Shown piece after piece: positions 1 to 9,197 of a stretch of 64,000 nucleotides of DNA. The notes under the pieces are model-generated. The model was not told the DNA's origin. It searched no databases and saw only the letters and a program-made list of their open reading frames with translations. This DNA comes from an uncultured Bacteroidia bacterium (GTDB lineage Bacteria; Bacteroidota; Bacteroidia; Bacteroidales; UBA932), in the NCBI GenBank assembly GCA_902779765.1, contig CACZCQ010000002.1, positions 124,001-188,000 of the forward strand, given 5' to 3'. Position 1 is the first letter of the stretch, and every line of letters begins with the position of its first letter. The position numbers were made by a program, and so were the translations under genes.

Positions 1-178
1 TAAGGAAATGGAAGGCCAGGAGCAAAGCAATGAAGACCAGCAGCAGGATGATATTCACCGGCCAGGCAAGGACATCCCAGTTTACGGGACCGCATACGAC
101 CTGCAGCAGCAGTCCTGCAACAGACAACAGTCCTCCGAAGATGAATCCCCCGGCCATATTCAATGGTTTCTTAAACAT
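1..178 (-). CDS. Membrane protein, N-terminal part only (probable cytochrome c biogenesis protein)
   Basis: The gene starts with ATG at 178 and runs off the left edge of the window, so only 59 residues are visible. They read as a short basic start (MFKKPLN), a glycine-rich hydrophobic helix (residues about 8-30), a short polar turn with a tryptophan (GPVNWD) and a second strongly hydrophobic helix. This pattern fits the N-terminus of the ResB/CcsA-type cytochrome c biogenesis proteins that accompany nitrite reductase genes in Bacteroidales, but that assignment is from memory of the family and cannot be tested on so short a piece. It is transcribed away from the metal-efflux operon. Confidence 0.55.
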   Translation of the reverse strand, partial: MFKKPLNMAGGFIFGGLLSVAGLLLQVVCGPVNWDVLAWPVNIILLLVFIALLLAFHFL

Positions 179-236
179 AATCTTTTGTCATTTAACACAG
201 GCAAAATAAGTAATTAATCAATCCGGACCAAAATAA

Positions 237-268
237 TTGAATATTTAATCGTTTTTTTCCTAATTTTG
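237..268 (+). promoter_or_regulatory. Candidate Bacteroidota promoter for the metal-efflux operon
   Basis: A TAATTTTG box at 261-268 matches the TAnnTTTG -7 consensus, with a TTG at 237-239 about 21 bases upstream as a possible -33 element. The predicted transcript would begin within a base or two of the first start codon at 274, giving a leaderless or nearly leaderless mRNA unless a later start is used. Confidence 0.5.
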
Positions 269-273
269 CTTTG

Positions 274-645
274 ATGCTCAGGAAGGTTTCAGTATTGCCC
301 GCCCTCGTGGCCATGATGATGGTGCTCTTCACTACATTCGTACCGCACCACCACCATATGGCTATGATATGCCTCGTCCACGAGGTATGCCTGGCGGACG
401 GATGCTGCGACGACGAGCACACATCCCATTCCGATGCCAATCATGAAGAGGACGAAAACCACTGCGTTTCGCGTGAGAAATACTGTCCTTCAGACGGCGT
501 CCGGCTGGACATCGTTACCCTTCCTTCCACAGTCTTGAATGCACCGGTACCCGCCGATGCCGGAAACGTTGTCTCTGTCAGGAAAGTCGTCGCCCGGGCT
601 GCATTCAATTCTCCTCCCATCCTCTCCTGGCGGATCAATTGCTGA
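274..645 (+). CDS. Small exported histidine/cysteine-rich protein of metal-efflux operon
   Basis: This 123-residue protein has a hydrophobic N-terminal signal segment (about residues 5-22), followed by HHHH and a run of His, Cys, Asp and Glu residues (EVCLADGCCDDEHTSHSD, then HEEDENHC). That composition suggests metal binding in the periplasm. Small proteins of this kind commonly precede RND metal-efflux genes in Bacteroides relatives (a DUF6769-like family). A TTG lies immediately before the ATG; I chose the ATG. It is the first gene of the operon with the adaptor, pump and channel genes, with about 56 bases to the adaptor start. A metal-scavenging or sensing role is inferred, and the metal cannot be named. 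Confidence 0.7.
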   Translation: MLRKVSVLPALVAMMMVLFTTFVPHHHHMAMICLVHEVCLADGCCDDEHTSHSDANHEEDENHCVSREKYCPSDGVRLDIVTLPSTVLNAPVPADAGNVVSVRKVVARAAFNSPPILSWRINC

Positions 646-701
646 TTATCTCCCGGATACATCAAGTATTTGAGAGATAAGTAGTTCAATTGATCTTTAC
701 C

Positions 702-1841
702 ATGAAAAAATCAACATTTATCATAATGGCACTCTGTGCCATCCTGAACGGCTGCCATAACCATGACCACAGCCACGGGCATGAACACGAAGAAGAGGCC
801 GGAGCCCACGGCCATGAAGGAGAGATCCACATAAGCCCCGAACGCCAGGAGGCGTTGGGCATCAGCGTAGACACCGTTGCATTCGGAGAATTCAGCGAAG
901 TGATCCGGACAAGCGGCCAGATCGTATCCTCCGCAGGCGATGAGATGACTGTGGTGGCCAAGAGCGAAGGAATAGTCAGTCTCGGCGACCTAAGCGAAGG
1001 GTCGGCTGTCGGTAAGGGCTCCAGGATAGCCACGATCTCCACTAAGAGCATCGGTTCAGGTGACAAGCTTGCCAAGGCCAGGATCACCTATGAAACCGCA
1101 AAGAAAGAATATGAACGTGACCTGCAGCTCAGGGAGGACAACATAGTCAGCGAGAGCCACCTTGACAAGAGCAGGCTGGATTACGAGCATGCCAAGGCTG
1201 AATATGATGCCCTTACCGCAGGAGGCGTTTCCGCCGGAGGTCTGGTCGTCACTTCCCCGCTCTCCGGTTTCGTAAAGAGCCTGAGTGTCAGGAGCGGAGA
1301 CTATGTCGAGACCGGCACCCCCATCGCGACCGTCAGCAGCAACCGCAGGCTCCGCCTGAGGGCGGACGTATCCGGGAAGTACTACGGCAGGATAGCCCGC
1401 GTAAGGGATGCGGATTTCATAACCCCATATGATGGCAGGGCATACAGCCTGGCCGACCTGGGCGGACGGCTGGTCAGTTACGGAAGGGCCTCCGACGGGG
1501 ATTTCTACATCCCAGTGACCTTCGAGTTCGACAACAAGGGCGATTTCGTGCCAGGTTCCTTCGTCGATGTCTTTCTCAAGACGGCCGACAGCGGAAGCTG
1601 CATCTCCGTGCCGCTGGAGGCAGTCGTCGAGGACCAGGGCGTCCATTATGTCTTCGTACGAGAAGAAGACGATGACGACTGCTTCATCAAGCGTGAAGTT
1701 ACCCTGGGACAGTCTGACGGGACCAGGGTACCTGTGATCAAGGGTCTCAGGGAAGGCGAGATGGTCGTGGTGTCCGGAGCGGTCCACGTGAAGCTTGCAG
1801 GAGTCACCTCCGTTCCCGCAGGTCATACCCATAACCATTAG
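702..1841 (+). CDS. RND efflux periplasmic adaptor lipoprotein (CusB/CzcB family)
   Basis: This membrane-fusion subunit would link the inner-membrane RND pump to the outer-membrane channel. The start at 702 gives a lipoprotein signal with lipobox LNGC, followed by a His-rich stretch (HNHDHSHGHEHEEEAGAHGHEGE) that probably binds metal. The remainder has the HlyD-type layout: barrel-sandwich strands, a helical hairpin rich in Lys/Glu at about residues 125-165, a second lipoyl half (VVTSPLSGFV) and a membrane-proximal C-terminal domain, ending again in HTHNH. The 379-residue length is normal for the family. The stop is 3 bases before the pump start, so the two are translationally close. His-rich termini suggest Zn, Co, Ni or Cu, without deciding which. 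Confidence 0.88.
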   Translation: MKKSTFIIMALCAILNGCHNHDHSHGHEHEEEAGAHGHEGEIHISPERQEALGISVDTVAFGEFSEVIRTSGQIVSSAGDEMTVVAKSEGIVSLGDLSEGSAVGKGSRIATISTKSIGSGDKLAKARITYETAKKEYERDLQLREDNIVSESHLDKSRLDYEHAKAEYDALTAGGVSAGGLVVTSPLSGFVKSLSVRSGDYVETGTPIATVSSNRRLRLRADVSGKYYGRIARVRDADFITPYDGRAYSLADLGGRLVSYGRASDGDFYIPVTFEFDNKGDFVPGSFVDVFLKTADSGSCISVPLEAVVEDQGVHYVFVREEDDDDCFIKREVTLGQSDGTRVPVIKGLREGEMVVVSGAVHVKLAGVTSVPAGHTHNH

Positions 1842-1844
1842 GCC

Positions 1845-4800
1845 ATGGAACGTCTGCAGCAGGAAAATGGTCTTCTGAACAAGATCATAGCGTTCTCGCT
1901 GAACAACAGGGCCGCCGTCCTCGTGATCGCCGCCCTGTGCATGGTTGCGGGAATATATTCGACTTTACGCTCCGAAGTCGACGTGTTCCCGGACCTCAAC
2001 GCTCCCACCGTGGTGGTGATGACCGAAGCAGAAGGCATGGCCCCCGAAGAGGTTGAAAGGCTCGTGACCTTCCCGGTGGAGACAGCCGTCAACGGCGCGA
2101 CCAACGTGCGCCGCGTCCGCTCGTCCTCCACCACAGGATTCTCCATCGTGAACATCGAGTTCGACTGGGGAACCGACATCTACAAGGCCCGCCAGATCGT
2201 CAGCGAGAAGATCGCAATGGTGGGCGATGAACTTCCCTCCAATGCCGGCAATCCCACCCTGGGGCCGCAGGCATCGATCCTGGGTGAACTGATGATCATC
2301 GGACTTACGGCCGACACGACATCGATGCAGGACCTTCGAACCATGGCGGACTGGACCATCCGTCCACGCCTGCTTTCGACAGGCGGGGTTGCCCAGGTAG
2401 CGGTCATGGGCGGAGACATAAAGGAATACCAGATACTCCTCGATCCCGGCAGGATGCGCCACTATGGAGTGTCGATGGACGAGGTCATCGATGCAGTCAA
2501 GGGGATGAACCAGAACGCCCCGGGAGGTACCCTCTATGAATATGGAAACGAATACATCGTCCGCGGGGTCCTGTCCACCGACGACATAGAGCAGATGAAG
2601 AAGGCCCTCGTAAAGACTTCCCCCAGGGGCCTGCCTATCCCACTCGACGCAATAGCCGATGTCAGGATCGGTCCGAAGACCCCTGTCCTGGGCATCGCAT
2701 CGAATGACGGGAAACCTGCCGTCATAATGACTGTAACCAAGCAGCCCAACACAAATTCGCTGGAACTGACCAGGAAGCTGGACAGGGAACTTGATGACAT
2801 CAAGGCTGCCCTGCCCTCAGACGTCAAAGTCAATTCCGGAATATTCCGCCAGTCAAGGTTCATCGAAGGATCAATCGGCAACGTGAAGAAATCGCTGGTA
2901 GAAGGAGGCATATTCGTGGCCCTCGTACTGTTCATCTTCCTGATGAACTGGAGGACTACCCTCATCTCGCTGATCTCCATTCCCCTGTCGATACTCATAA
3001 CCCTGCTCGTGACCCGCTGGATGGGGCTCACCATCAACACGATGAGCCTCGGAGGAATAGCGATAGCCATCGGTTCCCTCGTGGACGACTCGATAGTTGA
3101 CGTGGAAAACGTGTTCAAACGGCTCAGGGAGGCCAGATACGGCTCGGAGCGACGCGACCCAGGGAGTCTGAGGGGTACGCCCCTCAGTCCCCCCAGGGGG
3201 CGCAGGGGGGTAGATGAACAGCATACAGCATCCTCTTTAGAGGTGGTGTATGCTGCTTCAAAAGAAGTAAGGATGCCTATGCTGAATTCGACGCTGATCA
3301 TCATCGCCTGCTTCCTCCCCCTGTTCTTCCTCTCAGGCATGGAAGGCAGGATGCTGAAGCCGCTCGGCATATCTTTCATCATCTCCCTTCTGACATCCAC
3401 GCTGGTTGCACTCTCCGTGACCCCGGTCCTGAGTTCATACCTGCTTGCACATGAAACGGAATCGCCTAAGGAGGCGCCGGTAGCGAGGTGGCTCAAGAAG
3501 CATTATTCGAAGGCTCTGGAATGGGCCCTGGACCACAGGAAAACGGTCATCGGAACCGTGGCGGTCCTGCTCGTCGCGGCGGTTGTGATGTTCCTGTCCC
3601 TCGGCCGCAGCTTCCTTCCGGCATTCAACGAAGGCTCGTTCACGATCGCAATGAGCTCGGTGCCAGGCATCTCGATTGAAGAATCGGACAGGCTCGGACT
3701 GCAGGCCGAACAGATTCTGATGGGCATTCCGGAAATCCAGACTGTCGGACGCAAGACCGGCCGTGCCGAACTCGACGAACACGCTTTCGGAGTAAACTGC
3801 TCCGAGTTCGAATGTCCCTTCATCCTGAAGGGCAGGAGCAAGGAAAGCCTGGTCCGCGAAGTCAGGGAAAAACTGTCCGTACTACCTGGAGTAAACATTG
3901 AAATAGGTGGACCTATATCGCACAGGATCGATGCAATGCTTTCCGGTACACAGTCCAACATAGCTATCAAGGTATTCGGTACCGACCTCAACAGGATGTA
4001 CTCCATAGGGCAGGAGATCAAGTCTGCCATTTCGGATATCGAAGGTATCGCCGACATCAACGTAGAACAGCAGGTGGAGCGACCTGAACTGAACATCGTC
4101 CCAAAGCGCGAGATGCTTGCCAGGTACGGCATAACCCTGCCCGAGTTCTCGGAGTTCGTAAAGGTGATGCTGGAAGGCGAACCCGTCTCCACCGTCTATG
4201 AAGGCAACCGGTCCTTCGACCTGACACTCAAGGTGAAGGGCGATGCCAAGGCCACCATGGAGAACATAGAAGACCTGATGGTGGACACTCCCTCCGGGAA
4301 CAAGGTGCCCCTCAGCTACGTGGCCGACGTAGTCTCATCCGCAGGCCCGAACACCATCAACAGGGAGAATCTCAGCCGCAAGCTGGTGGTATCGTGCAAT
4401 GCAACGGGAGGCGAACTGGCAAAGGCCGTCGCCTCCATCAAGGAAGAGATATCCGAGCACGTCACCCTGCCCGAGGACTACCGCATCGAGTTCGGAGGCC
4501 AGTTCGAAAGCGAGGAAAGGGCGTCGAAGACGATCGCCCTTGTCAGCATATTCAGCATATTCATAATATTCATGCTGCTGTTCGGAGAGTTCAAGAACGC
4601 CTCGCAGTCGCTGATAGTGCTTCTGAACCTGCCTCTGGCACTGATCGGCGGGGTGATGACCATCTTCTTCACTGGAGGCGTGATGAGCATCCCGGCCATA
4701 ATCGGTTTCATATCCCTTTTCGGGATCGCGACAAGGAACGGAATGCTGCTGATCGACCGGTACAATGCTCTTGCGTCGCAGGGCCTGCCGATCGCGGAGA

Positions 4801-5021
4801 CAGTCGTGGGCGGCTCGCTCGACCGCCTCAATCCGATCCTGATGACGGCCGTCACCTCGGCCCTCGCCCTCCTGCCTTTGGCCTTGGGCGGCGACCTGCC
4901 GGGCAATGAGATCCAGTCCCCCATGGCCAAGGTCATACTCGGAGGACTGCTTTCCTCAACCCTGCTGAACGGCTTCGTCATCCCAGTCATGTATCTAGTA
5001 ACTAACAAGAACAGGAAATGA
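1845..5021 (+). CDS. Heavy-metal efflux RND transporter (CusA/CzcA family)
   Basis: The 1,058-residue inner-membrane proton/metal antiporter is the engine of the tripartite efflux system. It has the RND repeat layout: a first helix, a porter domain, helices around residues 340-560, a second porter domain and helices from about 880 to the end. The segment GGIAIAIGSLVDDSIVDVENVFKRLRE is the family signature region, CusA-like in lacking the DFG motif of CzcA. Metal specificity is not decided. Between that helix and the conserved VVYAASKEVRMPMLNST lies an extra low-complexity stretch (about residues 432-465, rich in Arg, Gly, Pro) encoded by palindromic GC-rich DNA. It keeps the frame open and would lie in a cytoplasmic loop. 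The stop overlaps the next start by 4 bases. Confidence 0.93.
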   Translation: MERLQQENGLLNKIIAFSLNNRAAVLVIAALCMVAGIYSTLRSEVDVFPDLNAPTVVVMTEAEGMAPEEVERLVTFPVETAVNGATNVRRVRSSSTTGFSIVNIEFDWGTDIYKARQIVSEKIAMVGDELPSNAGNPTLGPQASILGELMIIGLTADTTSMQDLRTMADWTIRPRLLSTGGVAQVAVMGGDIKEYQILLDPGRMRHYGVSMDEVIDAVKGMNQNAPGGTLYEYGNEYIVRGVLSTDDIEQMKKALVKTSPRGLPIPLDAIADVRIGPKTPVLGIASNDGKPAVIMTVTKQPNTNSLELTRKLDRELDDIKAALPSDVKVNSGIFRQSRFIEGSIGNVKKSLVEGGIFVALVLFIFLMNWRTTLISLISIPLSILITLLVTRWMGLTINTMSLGGIAIAIGSLVDDSIVDVENVFKRLREARYGSERRDPGSLRGTPLSPPRGRRGVDEQHTASSLEVVYAASKEVRMPMLNSTLIIIACFLPLFFLSGMEGRMLKPLGISFIISLLTSTLVALSVTPVLSSYLLAHETESPKEAPVARWLKKHYSKALEWALDHRKTVIGTVAVLLVAAVVMFLSLGRSFLPAFNEGSFTIAMSSVPGISIEESDRLGLQAEQILMGIPEIQTVGRKTGRAELDEHAFGVNCSEFECPFILKGRSKESLVREVREKLSVLPGVNIEIGGPISHRIDAMLSGTQSNIAIKVFGTDLNRMYSIGQEIKSAISDIEGIADINVEQQVERPELNIVPKREMLARYGITLPEFSEFVKVMLEGEPVSTVYEGNRSFDLTLKVKGDAKATMENIEDLMVDTPSGNKVPLSYVADVVSSAGPNTINRENLSRKLVVSCNATGGELAKAVASIKEEISEHVTLPEDYRIEFGGQFESEERASKTIALVSIFSIFIIFMLLFGEFKNASQSLIVLLNLPLALIGGVMTIFFTGGVMSIPAIIGFISLFGIATRNGMLLIDRYNALASQGLPIAETVVGGSLDRLNPILMTAVTSALALLPLALGGDLPGNEIQSPMAKVILGGLLSSTLLNGFVIPVMYLVTNKNRK
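3133..3254 (+). repeat. In-frame palindromic insert inside the RND pump gene
   Basis: Three successive inverted repeats occur here. Arms CTGAGGGG and CCCCTCAG at 3168-3187 surround a 4-base loop. A C-run/G-run palindrome lies at about 3189-3201. Arms AGCATACA and TGTATGCT at 3220-3254 carry an inner CCTC/GAGG stem. The encoded residues are compositionally unlike the rest of the protein and lie between two well-conserved family blocks, so this looks like a mobile or expanded palindromic element tolerated in frame. Confidence 0.5.
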
Positions 5022-6190
5022 AAAGGATATATTTAACTATCATAGGATTATGTTCAGTTTTCTGTAGCTATGGTCAAAGTTCCGTAGAGGCCGTCCTGGA
5101 TGAAATAGCAAGGAACAATCCGGAACTTAAGGCGGCTGAGGCCGTACTGGATATGGAAAGGCTGGACAACCGTTCGGAAACCCTCCTCGAGAATCCGGAG
5201 ATCGAGTTCAACTACCTGTGGGGGGCCGACAATATCGGCGGGCGTCACGATGTCCGGATAAGCCAGGCATTCGACATACCCACGCTTACCGGGATGAAGT
5301 CAGTCAAAGCGGCATGCATGGACGAACTGTCGGCGCTCAAATACGATGCTGCCAGGCTGGAGGTGATGCAGGAAGCGCGCAGGCTTTGCGTCGGGCTGGT
5401 ATATTACAACAAACTGATCAGTGAGTTCGAATACCATCTTGCGAGTTCCTTGACCCTTGTCGAATCCTACGGAAAAAGGTTGGCAGCCGGAGATGCGACC
5501 ATACTCGACCTCAACAAGGCCAAACTCCACATGGCGTCTGTCAAAGGCCGGATAAAAGAGGCCGGGAATGAAAGGCAGGCGCTGCTTTCCCGGCTGAAGT
5601 CGTTGAACGGAGGACAGGACATCGACTTCGATGATAAGGAATATGACCTGTCCGAGACCCTTCCGGTTGATTTCGAGAGCTGGTTCGAAGAGGCTTCAAG
5701 GGAAAGCCCCGTCCTCGGGTACGTCCGGAAAGAAGTCGAACTCGGACGCAGGCAGCTTGCGATCGACAGGACTTCGATGCTGCCCGAACTGTCCCTTGGG
5801 TACATGAGTGAGATCCGGACGGTTGAGAAGTTCCGCGGAATGACCGTAGGTGTGAATATCCCGCTGTGGAGCGGAGCCAACAAGGTAAAGCGGTCAAGGG
5901 CCGGGGTGGCGGCAGCCGAGTCCAGGCAGAATGCAGCGGAACTCGGATTCTACTACAGGCTGATGGACCTTTACAGGCAGGCTACCTCGATGAAGGCCAA
6001 TTACGAGATGCTGCGCGACTCCATCGAAGAGACTGACAACCGCGATTTCCTTCTTTCGGCACTGACGAAGGGAGAGATCTCGATGATAGACTATCTCGTC
6101 GAGAACGACCTTTATTACGATGCCCTGGAAAGGACATTGGATGCCGAGCGCGAATACCGTACCTCGCTGGCGGCCCTCAAGGTCTTTTAG
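5018..6190 (+). CDS. Outer-membrane efflux channel (CzcC/TolC family)
   Basis: The 390-residue protein has a signal peptide (MKRIYLTIIGLCSVFCSYGQ) and the long amphipathic helices of the outer membrane factor family, with two similar halves rich in Ala, Glu, Leu and Arg (for example AVLDMERLDNRSETLLENPE and AGVAAAESRQNAAELGFYYR). It would form the trimeric outer-membrane duct for the adaptor and pump encoded upstream. Its ATG overlaps the pump stop (ATGA), which supports translational coupling as the last gene of the operon. Its 3' end overlaps the convergent hydE by 14 bases, with no obvious terminator between them. Confidence 0.88.
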   Translation: MKRIYLTIIGLCSVFCSYGQSSVEAVLDEIARNNPELKAAEAVLDMERLDNRSETLLENPEIEFNYLWGADNIGGRHDVRISQAFDIPTLTGMKSVKAACMDELSALKYDAARLEVMQEARRLCVGLVYYNKLISEFEYHLASSLTLVESYGKRLAAGDATILDLNKAKLHMASVKGRIKEAGNERQALLSRLKSLNGGQDIDFDDKEYDLSETLPVDFESWFEEASRESPVLGYVRKEVELGRRQLAIDRTSMLPELSLGYMSEIRTVEKFRGMTVGVNIPLWSGANKVKRSRAGVAAAESRQNAAELGFYYRLMDLYRQATSMKANYEMLRDSIEETDNRDFLLSALTKGEISMIDYLVENDLYYDALERTLDAEREYRTSLAALKVF

Positions 6191-7220
6191 GACCGGCGAC
6201 GTCTCCCCTGTCGGTCACGATATCATAGCCGATCGCACGGATCCGCTCCCTGAGGCTTCCGTCGGCGATCATCAAGGCTCCTCCGGAGACGGGCTTGTTG
6301 TCATACAACGAATACAGCCTGGCCTCGTCCGGAGGCGTCAGGTCCGGCATGATTACGTTGGCTCCGGCTTCTAGGCCTTTCTCCAACCCTCCGGGAGCGA
6401 TGGTGCCCAGGGAAGTTGTGGAAGGGATCAATGAATATGGGAACATCAGCCTCAGAATGGAAATAAGGTTGAGGGTCGTGGCCACGGACCCGGCCTTCTT
6501 CGTTGCGAAAGGAGTATTCGCAGCAGGAACGAACGGGCCTATACCTATCATGTCGGGCTGCAGTTCCTGCAGGAACCTGAGGTCTTCCACAAGGTTGTCC
6601 GGAGTCTGGCCCGGCGATCCGACCATGAAACCGGAGCCCACCTGATATCCGATCCTTTTCAAGTCCCACAGGCAGGCCTTGCGGTTCTCCAGGCTCATTT
6701 TCGAGGGATGAAGGCTGGAATAATGCTCCTGCGAGGCAGTCTCGTGACGAAGGAGGTAGCGGTCCGCACCGGCATCGAAATAGGCCCGGTACGATCCGTG
6801 GTCCTTCTCGCCTATGGACAGGGTGACGGCGCAGTCCGGATATTCCTTCTTGACCGAACTCACTATCGAGCATATCCCTTCATCGGAATAACCGTTGTCT
6901 TCACCTCCCTGAAGCACAAAGGTCCTGAACCCCAGTCGGTATCCTTCACGGACCAGCTCCATGATGGTTTCAGGAGCCAGGCGGTAACGCCCGAGGGAGA
7001 CGTTGCCGGCCCTTATGCCGCAATAATAGCAGTTGTTCCTGCAATGGTTGGTGAACTCGATCAGGCCCCTTATGAAAACTTTCCGGCCGTACCATTCCAG
7101 CCGCCGGGATACGGCGGCTTCTCGGAGAAGGGAGGGATCCTCAAGCCCGATCAGGAGCTTCAGTTCCGCATCGGAAGCATTCCCGGTGCGGTACAGCCTG
7201 TCCACCGCTTCACCGACCAT
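6177..7220 (-). CDS. hydE: [FeFe]-hydrogenase H-cluster radical SAM maturase HydE
   Basis: A radical SAM enzyme needed, with HydF and HydG, to assemble the 2Fe subcluster of [FeFe] hydrogenase. The 4Fe-4S/SAM motif is Cys60-x3-Cys64-x2-Cys67 in the block IEFTNHCRNNCYYCGIR, which is the characteristic HydE form. The glycine-rich FVLQGGED, the later GSGFMVGSPGQT and IGIGPFVPAANTPF also match. The length of 347 residues is normal. BioB and PylB are relatives, but the CRNNCYYCGIR context favours HydE. It is the last gene of a minus-strand group and lies 3 bases after the ABC exporter gene; no hydF, hydG or hydrogenase gene is in the window. Confidence 0.9.
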   Translation of the reverse strand: MVGEAVDRLYRTGNASDAELKLLIGLEDPSLLREAAVSRRLEWYGRKVFIRGLIEFTNHCRNNCYYCGIRAGNVSLGRYRLAPETIMELVREGYRLGFRTFVLQGGEDNGYSDEGICSIVSSVKKEYPDCAVTLSIGEKDHGSYRAYFDAGADRYLLRHETASQEHYSSLHPSKMSLENRKACLWDLKRIGYQVGSGFMVGSPGQTPDNLVEDLRFLQELQPDMIGIGPFVPAANTPFATKKAGSVATTLNLISILRLMFPYSLIPSTTSLGTIAPGGLEKGLEAGANVIMPDLTPPDEARLYSLYDNKPVSGGALMIADGSLRERIRAIGYDIVTDRGDVAGPKRP

Positions 7221-7223
7221 ATC

Positions 7224-9197
7224 CTATCCAGTAATGCTGTTGCCCGTATATAGTTCGTAATACTTGCCCTTGAGGGCCAGCAGTTCATCATGGCGTCCCC
7301 TCTCGATGATATGCCCGTGGTCCATTACCATGATGTAATTGGCGTTCTGTACCGTGGAAAGGCGGTGTGCTATGACGAATGTGGTCCTTCCCTTCATCAG
7401 CGAATCCATGCCTTTCTGGATGAGTTTTTCCGTGCGGGTATCGATCGATGACGTAGCCTCGTCAAGGATGAGCACCGGAGGATCGGCAACCGCCGCCCGG
7501 GCGATTGCCAGGAGCTGGCGCTCTCCCTGCGAGAGATTGCCGCCGTCCGCAGAAAGGACGGTATTGTATCCCTGGGGAAGACGTCTGATGAAAGAGTCGG
7601 CATATACCAGTTTCGCAGCCTCGATGCACTCCTCGTCCGTAGCGTCAAGACGGCCGTATCGGATGTTGTCAAGGACCGAAGCCGAGAAGAGACAGGTTTC
7701 CTGAAGTACGATACCAAGGCTTCGCCTCAGGGAATCCTTCTCGATGTTGCGGATTTCAATTCCGTCATAAGTGATGCTGCCCTCCTGGATTTCGTAGAAT
7801 CTGTTGATCAGGTTGGTGATGGTGGTCTTTCCGGCTCCCGTTCCTCCGACGAAGGCAATCTTCTGCCCGGGATAGGCGGTAAGGGTTATATCGAACAGTA
7901 CCTGTTTCCCCGGAATATAGCCGAAATCGACATCCTTTATACTGACCAGTCCTTTGAGAGGCACCAACCGGTCTGCACTTTGCCGCTCCGGTACCTTCCA
8001 GGCCCAGGACCCCGTACGTTTCTCGCTAACTGTCAATAAATCACCCTCGGAAACATTTGTGTTTACAAGTGTAACATTTCCGTTATCAACCTCTTTGGGC
8101 TCATCCAGCAGTCCGTAGACCCTGTCCGTACCGGCAGAAGCCATCGCAATCGAATTGATCTCGTTGGAAATGCTCGAGATGGGCCTGGTGAAATTCTTCT
8201 GGAGGGTAAGGAAGGCGACGAGCGTACCGAGAGTCAGGGTTGCGCCGCCTATTCCTGACATGTACCACGCGGTGAATCCACCGAGAGCGATGGATGCACC
8301 GACCACTGCCGTCAGGACATACCCGATATTACCGATGTTGCTGTTCAGAGGCATCACCATGCTGCCGATCTTGTTGGCATTGTAAGCGCTGGAACGAAGG
8401 TTCTCGTTGATCACGGAGAAGTCTTCCACGGCCTTCTTCTCGTGGCAGTAGACCTTGACCACACGCTGGCCGGATACCATCTCCTCTATGAAACCGTTGA
8501 CTATGCCGAGGTTTTTCTGGCGTTCCACGAAATGCCCCCTCGATATCTTGCCCAGCTTCGTGGTGACCTTGACGGTCAGGAAAGCCATAAGTATCGACAC
8601 AAGGGTCAGAGGCATAGACAGCACGACCATCGACACGAATGTGGAGACCAGTGTGATCAGTGACTGGAACAGGTTCGGTATAGTACTGCCGATGACCTGC
8701 CTCAGCGTATCCACGTCGTTGGTGTAGACAGACATCACGTCCCCGTGCGTACGGGAGTCGAAGTAACTCAGCGGTAGGTCTTCCATATGGGTGAAGAGAC
8801 TCTGCCGGAGTTTCAGCATGGTTCCCTGCCCCACGAAGATCATGATCAGGTTGTATGAATATGACGCCACCACTCCAGCGAGCAGGACCGCTCCAAGTTT
8901 TAGCAGGGCGACTGCAAGCGGAGAGAAGTCCGGAGACGCCTGTCCGATCATGGGAGTTATATAGTCATCGATCAGTGTCCTGGTAAACAGCGATGACGCA
9001 AGGGTCGTGAGGGCTGAAATGACTATGCAGACCAGCACGATCCCGAACCGGAACTTGTAGTGCTTGAATATGAAGCCGAAAAGCCTCCATACTGTCGAAT
9101 CCTTGCCCAGGCTCTTCTTGAGCTCGGCGCGGGACATATGTGGCTCCCTGACGCCTCCACGGCCGCCTTTCATGTTCATCTTCGGCTGAGCGCTCAT
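7224..9197 (-). CDS. ABC exporter half-transporter, catalytically intact subunit (MdlB-like)
   Basis: The 657-residue protein has six N-terminal transmembrane helices (about residues 50-350) followed by an ATPase domain with Walker A GGTGAGKTT and Walker B VLILDEATSS, including the catalytic Glu. The ABC signature is degenerate (LSQGE instead of LSGGQ). The first 45 residues form a basic, glycine-rich cytoplasmic extension, and a long linker (KEVDNGNVTLVNTNVS to ERQSADRLVPL) joins the two domains, as in related clostridial and Bacteroidales exporters. It starts 4 bases inside the upstream partner gene. Together they would form a heterodimeric multidrug- or lipid-type exporter; the substrate is unknown. 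Confidence 0.88.
   Translation of the reverse strand: MSAQPKMNMKGGRGGVREPHMSRAELKKSLGKDSTVWRLFGFIFKHYKFRFGIVLVCIVISALTTLASSLFTRTLIDDYITPMIGQASPDFSPLAVALLKLGAVLLAGVVASYSYNLIMIFVGQGTMLKLRQSLFTHMEDLPLSYFDSRTHGDVMSVYTNDVDTLRQVIGSTIPNLFQSLITLVSTFVSMVVLSMPLTLVSILMAFLTVKVTTKLGKISRGHFVERQKNLGIVNGFIEEMVSGQRVVKVYCHEKKAVEDFSVINENLRSSAYNANKIGSMVMPLNSNIGNIGYVLTAVVGASIALGGFTAWYMSGIGGATLTLGTLVAFLTLQKNFTRPISSISNEINSIAMASAGTDRVYGLLDEPKEVDNGNVTLVNTNVSEGDLLTVSEKRTGSWAWKVPERQSADRLVPLKGLVSIKDVDFGYIPGKQVLFDITLTAYPGQKIAFVGGTGAGKTTITNLINRFYEIQEGSITYDGIEIRNIEKDSLRRSLGIVLQETCLFSASVLDNIRYGRLDATDEECIEAAKLVYADSFIRRLPQGYNTVLSADGGNLSQGERQLLAIARAAVADPPVLILDEATSSIDTRTEKLIQKGMDSLMKGRTTFVIAHRLSTVQNANYIMVMDHGHIIERGRHDELLALKGKYYELYTGNSITG

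Noticed and set aside
7975-8105. AT-rich insert-like linker between the membrane and ATPase domains of the 657-residue ABC exporter
   Set aside because: A similar long linker with NVTLVN- and RTGSWAWK-like segments is a normal feature of this exporter subfamily as I know it, so it is not an insertion.
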